A DNA stretch of 6,822 nucleotides from JAAFKA01 sp043748455 (GCA_043748455.1 JAYTNF010000114.1:1-6822), one strand, 5' to 3'; numbered from the stretch's first letter, positions 1-5,518 are shown. Numbers and translations are program-made. Notes: generated from the letters alone by a model not told the origin.

Positions 1-45
1 ATTACTTGATTATCAATTAATTATATTTTTTTAGTTCCGTTAGGA
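1..45 (+). repeat. 45-bp direct repeat, copy 1 (identical to 6778-6822)
   Basis: Bases 1-45 are identical to the last 45 bases of the window, in the same orientation. The match includes a run of seven T and the first half of a small TTCC/GGAA hairpin. It may be the overlap of a circular molecule, or two copies of one repeat at which an assembly stopped. Confidence 0.95.
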
Positions 46-80
46 ACGACATATTTATAGCAAAAGTAAGCACCGACTCC

Positions 81-128
81 CCCAAAGTGCCGTAGGCACG
101 ACATATTGCGTGCCTACGGCACTTTGGG
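81..128. repeat. Perfect 20-bp inverted repeat, core hairpin
   Basis: Bases 81-100 pair without mismatch with 109-128, leaving the loop ACATATTG. It is much richer in G and C than its surroundings and would form a very stable RNA hairpin or DNA cruciform. It contains TGCCGTAGGCA and its complement. The same short unit appears, degenerate, at 36-46 (TTCCGTTAGGAA-like) and 161-172, so the element seems built from four related units, two on each strand. Confidence 0.9.
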
Positions 129-181
129 AGGAAGAATATACGTTTGCTATAAATATTTCGTGCCTAAGGGCACTAAAAAAT

Positions 182-215
182 ACTTTCTTAGCTTAATAGC
201 ATTGGACTTTAGTCT
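182..215 (+). repeat. 34-bp terminal inverted repeat, left-window copy
   Basis: This is a perfect reverse complement of 6726-6759. It ends in GGACTTTAGTCT, a close relative of the short palindrome AGACTTTAGTCT found at 2994 and 6686. The bases just outside (181 and 216) do not extend the match. Confidence 0.85.
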
Positions 216-295
216 ACACGTAAGATATTAACTAAATAGTTACAAAAAAATTAGCATGATTAATTTATAATTTTTAGCTTTACTTCACTACTTTT

Positions 296-321
296 AAATA
301 GTCATTTTAAAATAACTACTT
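296..321. promoter_or_regulatory. AT-rich imperfect palindrome before the SPFH gene
   Basis: The 10-bp perfect core ATTTTAAAAT (304-313) has arms that extend to 296 and 321 with two mismatches, ending 19 bases before the ATG at 341. It could be an operator, but in sequence this AT-rich such a palindrome may be chance. I see no perfect TAnnTTTG in 216-340; TAATTTTT at 267-274 is one base off. Confidence 0.2.
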
Positions 322-340
322 TAACAAACCGAATAAAATT

Positions 341-1471
341 ATGGGAATTTGGGATAAAATAACAGGACAATTTATTGATGTTATTGAATGGCTTGATAAC
401 ACGAGAGATACGATTGTTTATCGGTATGATAGAAAAGATAATGAAATAAAATATGGTGCTCAACTTGTAGTACGTGAGTCCCAAACTGCCGTATTTATTA
501 ACGAAGGGCAACTTGCAGATGTTTATCCACCAGGTACGCATACATTGACAACGCAAAATATGCCAATTTTGACAACCCTAAAAAGTTGGAAATTTGGTTT
601 TAATAGTCCTTTTAAAGCGGAGGTTTATTTTGTAAATACACGAGTTTTTAATGACATGAAATGGGGAACAAAAAACCCTATTATGTTGAGAGATGCCGAA
701 TTTGGCCCTATTCGTATTCGTGCTTTTGGTGGTTATACTTTTAAAGTTGTTGATGCGTCAAAATTTTTGAAAGAATTAGCAGGCACAAACGCAGAATTTT
801 ATACCGAAGATATTGCCGAACATCTTAGAAATGAGATTGTTACAAGATTTACGGATATTGTAGGCGAAAGCAAAATTCCTGTTTTGGATATGGCAGCAAA
901 TTATAATGAGTTTTCAAATTTTGTAAAAGAGAAAATATCAGCAGGTTTGTTGGAAGAATATGGTATTCAAATTCAAAAGGTGTTGATTGAAAATATTTCT
1001 TTGCCACCAGAAGTTGAAAAGGTATTAGACCAACGCAGCTCTATGGGAATTTTGGGAAATCTTGACCAATTTACCAAATTTCAAACCGCAAATGCTATCG
1101 GAAACATGAATAATGGTGGTTCGGGCAATATGTCGGAAGGTATGGGAATGGGCTTGGGTTTTGGCATGGCAAATCAAATGATGAACCAAATGAATCAGCA
1201 AAACCAACAAAATAACCAGAATAATCAGCAGAATAATCAAAATATGCCACCTCCACCACCTCCAATGTCGCAGTATTTTGTGTCTGTAAATGGGCAACAA
1301 ACAGGTGCTTTCTCAATGCAACAATTAGCACAAATGGTGCAAGCAGGGCAATTAACACAACAAAGTCATGTTTGGAAACAAGGCATGGCAGCTTGGCTCA
1401 CTGCTAAGGAAGTGCCAGAAGTAATGAATTTATTTCATGCAATGCCACCTCCTCCGCCTCCTATGAGTTAA
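341..1471 (+). CDS. SPFH/band-7 (YdjI-like) protein with C-terminal GYF_2 domain
   Basis: This is probably a cytoplasmic membrane-associated scaffold of the SPFH/flotillin superfamily, in the virion-core-protein-like group that includes Bacillus YdjI. Residues 1-235 or so form the SPFH part: it starts MGIWDKITGQFIDVIEW, has an ESQTAVFINEGQL strand, and ends in the ENISLPPEVEKVLDQRSSMGILG segment. Residues 252-301 are a Met/Gly then Asn/Gln low-complexity linker. Residues 312-366 match the GYF_2 (DUF4339) pattern, with YFVSVNGQQTGAFS near the start and VWKQGMAAWLTA near the end. The motif MPPPPPPMS stands on both sides of that domain (302-310 and 368-376). There is no signal peptide or clear transmembrane helix. 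Bacillus YdjI works with PspA, a link known for that family only; neither a PspA nor a zinc-ribbon gene is next to this one. The start fits the family's usual MGIWDK-type N-terminus; no Shine-Dalgarno is visible. Confidence 0.88.
   Translation: MGIWDKITGQFIDVIEWLDNTRDTIVYRYDRKDNEIKYGAQLVVRESQTAVFINEGQLADVYPPGTHTLTTQNMPILTTLKSWKFGFNSPFKAEVYFVNTRVFNDMKWGTKNPIMLRDAEFGPIRIRAFGGYTFKVVDASKFLKELAGTNAEFYTEDIAEHLRNEIVTRFTDIVGESKIPVLDMAANYNEFSNFVKEKISAGLLEEYGIQIQKVLIENISLPPEVEKVLDQRSSMGILGNLDQFTKFQTANAIGNMNNGGSGNMSEGMGMGLGFGMANQMMNQMNQQNQQNNQNNQQNNQNMPPPPPPMSQYFVSVNGQQTGAFSMQQLAQMVQAGQLTQQSHVWKQGMAAWLTAKEVPEVMNLFHAMPPPPPPMS
1181..1246 (+). repeat. Low-complexity CAR/AAY tract coding Asn/Gln
   Basis: A run of CAA, CAG, AAC and AAT codons encodes the Gln/Asn linker between the SPFH and GYF_2 domains. 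The near-repeated units (CAGCAAAACCAAC, CAGAATAATCAG, CAGAATAATCAA) could vary in length by replication slippage without breaking either domain, as long as the change is a multiple of three. Confidence 0.75.
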
Positions 1472-1486
1472 AAAGGCTTTAAATAC

Positions 1487-1515
1487 ACTTAGCAAGTTTT
1501 GAAGACTTGCTAAGT
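1487..1515. terminator. Hairpin terminator between convergent genes
   Basis: ACTTAGCAAGT (1487-1497) pairs perfectly with ACTTGCTAAGT (1505-1515) over a 7-base loop. It lies 16 bases after the SPFH stop and 15 bases before the end of the opposing DivIVA gene, so it probably serves both strands. The T-rich tail is weak on the plus strand (TTGATTAATTT). Confidence 0.7.
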
Positions 1516-1529
1516 TTGATTAATTTGGA

Positions 1530-2240
1530 TTAGATATTATCAAAAAAAGATGTGCTTTCTGTTGCTTGTGTGGTTGTATTTGTTTTCATACTATTTTGTG
1601 GATTTTCGGGAGGTTTTGGTACAAATTCGTTTTCTCTCAAATAGCTTTTTACGGTTTCGTTATTTTGTTGCATCATGACATTAGCCTTGTTTACTTCTTC
1701 TGAAAAATTTACAGTTCGGCGATGGGCTTCTACTTTGTCTAATTTATACATGGTTTCGTGAACAAATTGTCGCAATTCAACCAATAAAATATCCCGTTGT
1801 TTTTCCATAACTTTATAATCTTGGTCAAGCTGTTTTAACTCTCCACGCATAGCTACCAGTGCCTGATAAGCCTGTTGATTTGCCTCTTGCACCATAATTC
1901 TTGCTTGTTGCTTTGCGTCCATGAGCAACTGTTCTGCTTTTAGCTTTGCTTCATAAACCGTCAAACTTGCTTCTTTTTGGCTTTGTGCTAATAATTGCTG
2001 ACTTACTTGCTTGGCATCTTTTAATCCTTGTAATAATTCAGATTCAAGACTTCTCATTCTTTCTAACTCCGCTTTGGTTACCGAAAGTTCAGTATCCAAT
2101 CTTTCTTGCTGGGCATTTGTATCTTGCCATACTTGGGATAAATTTTGCAAAAAAGCATCAACATCATCTTTTGAGTAGCCTCCAAAAGCCTTTTTATCAA
2201 AACTTTTTTTCCGAATATCAATAGGATTAATTCGAGTCAT
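1530..2240 (-). CDS. DivIVA-domain coiled-coil protein
   Basis: A cytoplasmic scaffold expected to bind curved membrane and place cell-division or envelope machinery. The N-terminal DivIVA lipid-binding domain covers about residues 3-60: INPIDIRKKSF, then AFGGYSKDDVDAFL at 18-31, fits the family pattern F-x-GY-x-x-x-x-V-x-x-FL. Residues 35-200 are almost all heptad-like and rich in Gln, Lys, Glu and Leu, so a long coiled coil is expected. The tail from about 205 is Pro/Asn/Thr-rich and probably disordered. In Bacillus DivIVA the exposed tip residues are Phe17-Arg18; here they align with Phe19-Gly20, so the basic residue is missing there, though Lys16-Lys17 are close by. Length (236) is normal. 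It is transcribed alone from a candidate promoter at 2318-2325. Membership is secure; the cellular role in this organism is inferred. Confidence 0.88.
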   Translation of the reverse strand: MTRINPIDIRKKSFDKKAFGGYSKDDVDAFLQNLSQVWQDTNAQQERLDTELSVTKAELERMRSLESELLQGLKDAKQVSQQLLAQSQKEASLTVYEAKLKAEQLLMDAKQQARIMVQEANQQAYQALVAMRGELKQLDQDYKVMEKQRDILLVELRQFVHETMYKLDKVEAHRRTVNFSEEVNKANVMMQQNNETVKSYLRENEFVPKPPENPQNSMKTNTTTQATESTSFFDNI

Positions 2241-2317
2241 GTAAGTAGTTGGTTTGTAAGTTTATATGTTTTAGTTACTGTTTGTGCCGCTATACTAAGC
2301 AAAAAAACATAAAATAC

Positions 2318-2325
2318 CAAATTTA
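2318..2325 (-). promoter_or_regulatory. Candidate -7 element (TAAATTTG) for the DivIVA gene
   Basis: On the minus strand this is TAAATTTG, a perfect match to the Bacteroidota -7 consensus TAnnTTTG, 77 bases before the ATG. I see no convincing -33 TTG at the usual spacing. Support comes from the same element at nearly the same distance before three other genes. Confidence 0.45.
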
Positions 2326-2345
2326 CAACGCTAATTTAGATATTA

Positions 2346-2450
2346 GACTCCTTGCGAAAGTCTTTGTCATGTTGAACTTGGGAAGAATATGACGTTATTG
2401 AGGTTTTGACGTAATAACGCCAGATTCTTCGCTTTGCTCAGAATGATAAA
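2346..2450. repeat. Imperfect palindromic intergenic repeat
   Basis: Bases 2367-2400 and 2411-2446 are imperfect reverse complements. CGTTATT (2393-2399) pairs exactly with AATAACG (2413-2419), and GAAGAAT and TGA-C segments pair further out. On the minus strand the right arm reads TCATTCTGAGC...GCGAAGAATCT. From memory this closely resembles a repeat found between genes in many Bacteroidota genomes. It lies just downstream of the psi-like gene, so its hairpin may also end that transcript. The outer limits are approximate. Confidence 0.6.
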
Positions 2451-2465
2451 AATGTTGTCATATTT

Positions 2466-2945
2466 TTACAAGCCAAACATTTTTTTCATACCTGCCCAAA
2501 GTTGTAATTTCTGTTGTTTGTCTTTCAATAACTCGTTTAAAGAACTTGCCCAAAGCATTTTCTTGTTATCTTTTTCAAAAACTTGATACCTTTCTGCCAT
2601 CAGAAATACAGGTTTTTGTTGAGTAAGTATCAAAAAATAGTGCAAATAAGGCACATAAACAGGTTTATAATTGCTAATAATAATTCGCTGCACTTGTGTA
2701 AAAGGTATTTTAGTAGTTTCTACCAATTTCAATAACAAAGCCCTTTCTTCTGGTGGGAAAAATTGATGCTCTACAATAAGAAACAATACTTTATCAGCCT
2801 CAGACGACAATATAACAGGCTGCTGCATTGTTTTTATGCTATTTTCTGCCTGATTTTCAGTTGTTTGGCTTTGCAATGCAGGTTTATCTACCAAATATAT
2901 GGTTTCGTTAATTAATAAAGATAAAAAACTAAAATCTTTTTCCAT
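2466..2945 (-). CDS. HolD-like protein (possible DNA polymerase III psi subunit)
   Basis: A 159-residue cytoplasmic protein with no obvious named domain. Aligned by eye with E. coli psi (HolD) it matches in order. FSFLSLLINETIYLV (6-19) corresponds to the LGITQWSL segment. VLFLIVE (53-59) corresponds to the RLVMVA strand. ERALLLKLVETTKIPFTQVQRI (67-88) corresponds to the following helix and DQVLQL. The C-terminus, SLNELLKDKQQK...LWAGMKKMF (135-157), resembles the HolD ending PALTDLRANP...ALWQQI. In E. coli, psi joins the clamp loader to single-strand binding protein through chi. The glpK and divIVA neighbours say nothing about function. Residues 22-45 are a Gln/Thr-rich, probably flexible, insert. 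It has its own candidate promoter at 3021-3028. The gene is real on length, codon pattern and spacing; the psi assignment is an inference from weak similarity. Confidence 0.5.
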   Translation of the reverse strand: MEKDFSFLSLLINETIYLVDKPALQSQTTENQAENSIKTMQQPVILSSEADKVLFLIVEHQFFPPEERALLLKLVETTKIPFTQVQRIIISNYKPVYVPYLHYFLILTQQKPVFLMAERYQVFEKDNKKMLWASSLNELLKDKQQKLQLWAGMKKMFGL

Positions 2946-2963
2946 AGTAATTTAAGGTAAGTT

Positions 2964-2990
2964 GTGTATTATGTAACGTGTATTATGTAA
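2964..2990. repeat. Two tandem 13-bp repeats, 14-bp period, in a gene leader
   Basis: GTGTATTATGTAA occurs at 2964-2976 and again at 2978-2990, separated by one C. Both copies lie in the predicted 5' leader of the psi-like gene, between its candidate promoter and its ATG, so they could be a protein-binding direct repeat or a recent slippage duplication. Confidence 0.8.
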
Positions 2991-2993
2991 AAT

Positions 2994-3005
2994 AGACTTT
3001 AGTCT
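2994..3005. repeat. Short palindrome AGACTTTAGTCT
   Basis: A perfect 5+2+5 palindrome followed by GTGG. The same core recurs at 6686-6697, and with one end base changed at 204-215 and 6726-6737, where it forms the ends of the large element. This copy may be a remnant or a solo end of that family. Confidence 0.7.
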
Positions 3006-3020
3006 GTGGTTTTATTGTAT

Positions 3021-3028
3021 CAAATTTA
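3021..3028 (-). promoter_or_regulatory. Candidate -7 element (TAAATTTG) overlapping the glpK stop codon
   Basis: On the minus strand TAAATTTG matches TAnnTTTG perfectly, 75 bases before the ATG of the psi-like gene. Its first three bases are the TAA stop codon of glpK, so the promoter for the downstream gene starts exactly where glpK ends. No clear -33 element is visible within the end of glpK. Confidence 0.45.
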
Positions 3029-4534
3029 CATTTCAGGTTTCCATGCTTTCTCCCATTTCATGGTTCTTTTCACAGCTTCTTGCCAACCTGAATAGAGTTC
3101 TGCCCGTTTTTGCGTGTTTATTGTTGGTTCAAAAGTCCGTTCTAACTCCCACAAAGTAGCTACATCATTCTTTGTCCACAGTCCAATGCCAATTCCTGCC
3201 AAAAATGCCGCACCTCTTGCGGTACTTTCTATAATTGTAGGTCTTTGCACACTCACACCCAAAATATCGGCTTGAAATTGCATGAGTAAATTATTTGCAG
3301 TTGCACCACCATCAACTCGCAAGGCTTTTAATGGAATTCCTGTATCTTTTTGCATCGCATCTAAAACATCTTTGCTTTGATATGCCATAGCTTCGAGAGT
3401 TGCACGTATAATATGGTTTTGAGAAGTGCCTCGGGTCAAGCCAAAAATAGCCCCACGTGCATACATATCCCAATAAGGTGCACCCAAACCGCTAAATGCA
3501 GGCACAACATAGACTCCGTCAGCATCAGCCACTTTATTAGCAAAATATTCACTATCTTTTGCTTCGTCAATAATTTTTAGTCCATCTCGCAGCCATTGCA
3601 CTGCTGCACCTGCAATAAATACGCTACCCTCAACTGCATATTCTATTTTATTATCAATTCCCCAAGCTATGGAACTTACCATGCCATGTGCAGAATGAAC
3701 AAGTTTTGAACCTGTATTTTTGAGCAAAAAGCAACCTGTTCCATAAGTATTTTTTGCCATTCCTGCCTCAAAACATGCTTGTCCAAACAAAGCAGCTTGT
3801 TGGTCGCCAGCAACGCCAGTAATTGGAATTTCTACACCGTCAAACAAACGTCCATCAGTTTTTTCAAATTCACCACTCGAATTTCGTACTTCGGGCAACA
3901 TGGTTCTTGGAATATCTAATGCTTCTAATATTTTTGCGTCCCAATCCAATTTGCTAATATTATACATCATAGTTCTTGAGGCATTTGAGTAATCTGTCGC
4001 ATGCACCCAACCACTTGTGAGTTTCCAAATAAGCCATGTATCAATAGTACCAAAAATTAACTCACCTCTTTCTGCTTTTTTGCGAATATTAGGCACATTT
4101 TCCAATATCCATTTGAGTTTTGAGCCTGAAAAATAAGCATCAATAACCAAGCCTGTGGTTTTGCGAACATAGTCTTCAAATCCTGGAATATATTTGAGTT
4201 TATCGCAAATGGTGGCAGTTCTGCGGTCTTGCCACACAATAGCATTATATACAGGCTCACCTGTTGTTTTATCCCAAACTACTGTGGTTTCTCGTTGATT
4301 AGTAATACCAATGGCACGAATATCTGAATATTTTATACCCAAATCAGCCACAACTTTGCGAATCATCTCGTATTGCACATTCCAAATTTCAACAGCATTG
4401 TGTTCTACCCAGCCAGATTGTGGATAAATTTGTGTAAATTCTCTTTGTGCTACTCCTTTAATTAGTCCTTTATCGTCAAAAAGTACAGCTCGGCAGCTTG
4501 TAGTGCCTTGGTCTATGGTAAGTATATATTTCAT
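3026..4534 (-). CDS. glpK: Glycerol kinase
   Basis: A cytoplasmic FGGY-family kinase that converts glycerol and ATP to sn-glycerol 3-phosphate. The 502-residue length is normal and the start matches the family's IDQGTTSCR phosphate-1 motif at residues 7-15. Glycerol-binding residues seen in E. coli are all present one position lower: Arg81-Glu82 (NQRET), Trp101 (WQDRRT), Tyr134, Asp244 as the catalytic base (GDQQAALFGQ) and Phe269. Other conserved blocks are KNTYGTGCF (261-269), VPAFSGLGAPYW (344-355) and VDGGATANN (407-415). The loop that binds the inhibitor fructose 1,6-bisphosphate in E. coli is not conserved: the key Arg236 aligns with Glu235. No glpF, glpD or glpR gene is nearby. Its leader carries a candidate promoter and three 11-bp tandem repeats. 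Identification is near certain; loss of that inhibition is inferred. Confidence 0.97.
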   Translation of the reverse strand: MKYILTIDQGTTSCRAVLFDDKGLIKGVAQREFTQIYPQSGWVEHNAVEIWNVQYEMIRKVVADLGIKYSDIRAIGITNQRETTVVWDKTTGEPVYNAIVWQDRRTATICDKLKYIPGFEDYVRKTTGLVIDAYFSGSKLKWILENVPNIRKKAERGELIFGTIDTWLIWKLTSGWVHATDYSNASRTMMYNISKLDWDAKILEALDIPRTMLPEVRNSSGEFEKTDGRLFDGVEIPITGVAGDQQAALFGQACFEAGMAKNTYGTGCFLLKNTGSKLVHSAHGMVSSIAWGIDNKIEYAVEGSVFIAGAAVQWLRDGLKIIDEAKDSEYFANKVADADGVYVVPAFSGLGAPYWDMYARGAIFGLTRGTSQNHIIRATLEAMAYQSKDVLDAMQKDTGIPLKALRVDGGATANNLLMQFQADILGVSVQRPTIIESTARGAAFLAGIGIGLWTKNDVATLWELERTFEPTINTQKRAELYSGWQEAVKRTMKWEKAWKPEM

Positions 4535-4561
4535 GAGGTTGAATATGTTTGATAATTAATG

Positions 4562-4594
4562 AATATTTTGGGAATATTTTGGGAGTATTTTGTA
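4562..4594. repeat. Three tandem 11-bp repeats in the glpK leader
   Basis: AATATTTTGGG at 4562-4572 and 4573-4583 is followed by a degenerate third unit (AGTATTTTGTA, 4584-4594). A weaker related stretch, TGAATATGTTTG, occurs at 4540-4551. The 11-bp period is about one turn of the helix, so the units face the same side of the DNA. They lie between the candidate promoter (4610-4617) and the ATG (4534), where a repressor could act. Confidence 0.8.
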
Positions 4595-4609
4595 AATAGC
4601 CGCCTAAAA

Positions 4610-4617
4610 CAAATATA
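4610..4617 (-). promoter_or_regulatory. Candidate -7 element (TATATTTG) for glpK
   Basis: TATATTTG on the minus strand fits TAnnTTTG perfectly and lies 75 bases before the glpK ATG and 43 bases after the coaX stop. It implies that glpK has its own promoter and a leader of roughly 70 bases. A -33 TTG at the usual distance is not evident. Confidence 0.5.
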
Positions 4618-4660
4618 CAATTTTTTCTAAGACTTTGTTATTTTTTGCAAAATTATTACA

Positions 4661-5449
4661 TTATCTAATATTCTTACTTTTTAGCAATTCGCCAATAATT
4701 CTTAAACCATCTAAGGTTAAATTTACATCAATTTCTGTAAACAAACTTTGTAATGGTTTCATCACAAAGGCAAGCCCACCTGTTGCAATGATTATGCAGT
4801 TTGGACTTTGCAATTCGTCTTTAATTTGTTGCACCAACTCTTTAACCAAACCTGTATAGCCTAATAAAATACCAGCTTGTAATGCCTGAACTGTATTTTT
4901 TCCTAAGGCAGAAGTTGGAATTTCTAAAGGTACATCTGGTAATTGTGCCGTATTTTGTACCAAAGACCATAAAGCCGTCTTTAAACCTGGTGCAATGGCA
5001 ACACCTATCAAAGTGCCATCATGAGCAACAGTCGTAAAAGTTAAAGCTGTGCCAAAATCAACAATAACACACTCTTTTTGGTAACGACTATAAGCTGCTG
5101 TCGCATTTGCAACAAGGTCAGACCCTATTTCTCTATAATTTACAGGTTTTATAGGTAATAATGGATATATTTTTGGCTCAACAACAATGATTTCAAAAGG
5201 AAATAAAGCCTCAAGTAGTTGCACCAAAGTCGGTGTTAATGCAGGCACAACACTGCTATAAACCACTGTTTCAACAGATGATAATTTTATATCTGCCTCC
5301 AAAAAACAGGTTCGCAAAAATAAACCATAATCTGCTATTGATGCTTGCAAAGAACTTAATGTTCTCCATTGAAAAACACAAATATTATGGCTAAATAAGC
5401 CAAAAACAGTATCAGAATTGCCAGTATCTACGGCTAAGAGAAATTGCAT
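4661..5449 (-). CDS. coaX: Type III pantothenate kinase
   Basis: This would catalyse the first step of coenzyme A synthesis in the cytoplasm, phosphorylating pantothenate with ATP. The ASKHA-fold family is recognised by VDTGNSDTVFGLF (7-19, phosphate loop), EIGSDLVANATAAY (107-120), VDFGTALTF (130-138), IAPGLKTAL (152-160), NTAQLPDVPL (166-175), SALGKNTVQALQAGILLGYTG (180-200), ATGGLA (222-227) and NLTLDGL (243-249). The length of 262 is usual. The catalytic Asp is present (Asp111), but the commonly following Arg of the GxDR motif is Leu112. The start is the only ATG before the phosphate loop. A run of ten T lies directly upstream on the coding strand, and there is no Shine-Dalgarno. The gene appears to be alone: glpK follows after 126 bases with its own candidate promoter. 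Identification is firm; the effect of the motif change is unknown. Confidence 0.94.
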   Translation of the reverse strand: MQFLLAVDTGNSDTVFGLFSHNICVFQWRTLSSLQASIADYGLFLRTCFLEADIKLSSVETVVYSSVVPALTPTLVQLLEALFPFEIIVVEPKIYPLLPIKPVNYREIGSDLVANATAAYSRYQKECVIVDFGTALTFTTVAHDGTLIGVAIAPGLKTALWSLVQNTAQLPDVPLEIPTSALGKNTVQALQAGILLGYTGLVKELVQQIKDELQSPNCIIIATGGLAFVMKPLQSLFTEIDVNLTLDGLRIIGELLKSKNIR

Positions 5450-5518
5450 AAAAAAAAAATTTATCTAATAATTTTAAAATTGCAAACATTTATTATATTT
5501 ACAAAAAAGAATCTATAA

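Larger units (their letters stand above)
1..215. mobile_element. Partial MITE-like palindromic repeat element (left end of window)
   Basis: No gene is seen here. Positions 27-180 form one long imperfect palindrome. The core is a perfect 20-bp stem (81-100 with 109-128) around an 8-base loop. The middle arms are 47-64 with 143-160 (17 of 18 pairs), and the outer arms are 27-46 with 161-180 (3 mismatches). Bases 182-215 are the exact reverse complement of 6726-6759, so they look like the terminal inverted repeat of an element whose other end lies at the far end of the window. There is no transposase, so if mobile it would be a non-autonomous, MITE-like element. Membership of a dispersed family is inferred from the two partial copies here; the outer boundary at 215 is set only by the end of the inverted-repeat match. 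Confidence 0.6.

Noticed and set aside
81..128. CRISPR repeat
   Set aside because: The hairpin units are adjacent or nested and in opposite orientations, without regular spacers.
1025..1358. Open frames on the minus strand inside the SPFH gene
   Set aside because: They are antisense to the low-complexity linker and GYF_2 region, have skewed composition, and show no domain.
1946..2224. Plus-strand frame with hydrophobic content opposite the DivIVA gene
   Set aside because: It is the mirror of the Gln/Lys-rich coiled coil, which gives Leu/Phe-rich translations on the other strand; no start signal or family match.
2466..2945. Toxin or antitoxin
   Set aside because: It has no partner gene, no DNA-binding or nuclease motif, and the ordered similarity to HolD explains it better.
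4535..4660. Riboswitch in the glpK leader
   Set aside because: The stretch is very AT-rich with no stable conserved fold; the visible order is only the 11-bp repeats.
4635..4859. Plus-strand frame over the end of coaX
   Set aside because: It lies almost wholly antisense to conserved CoaX motifs and has no recognisable product.
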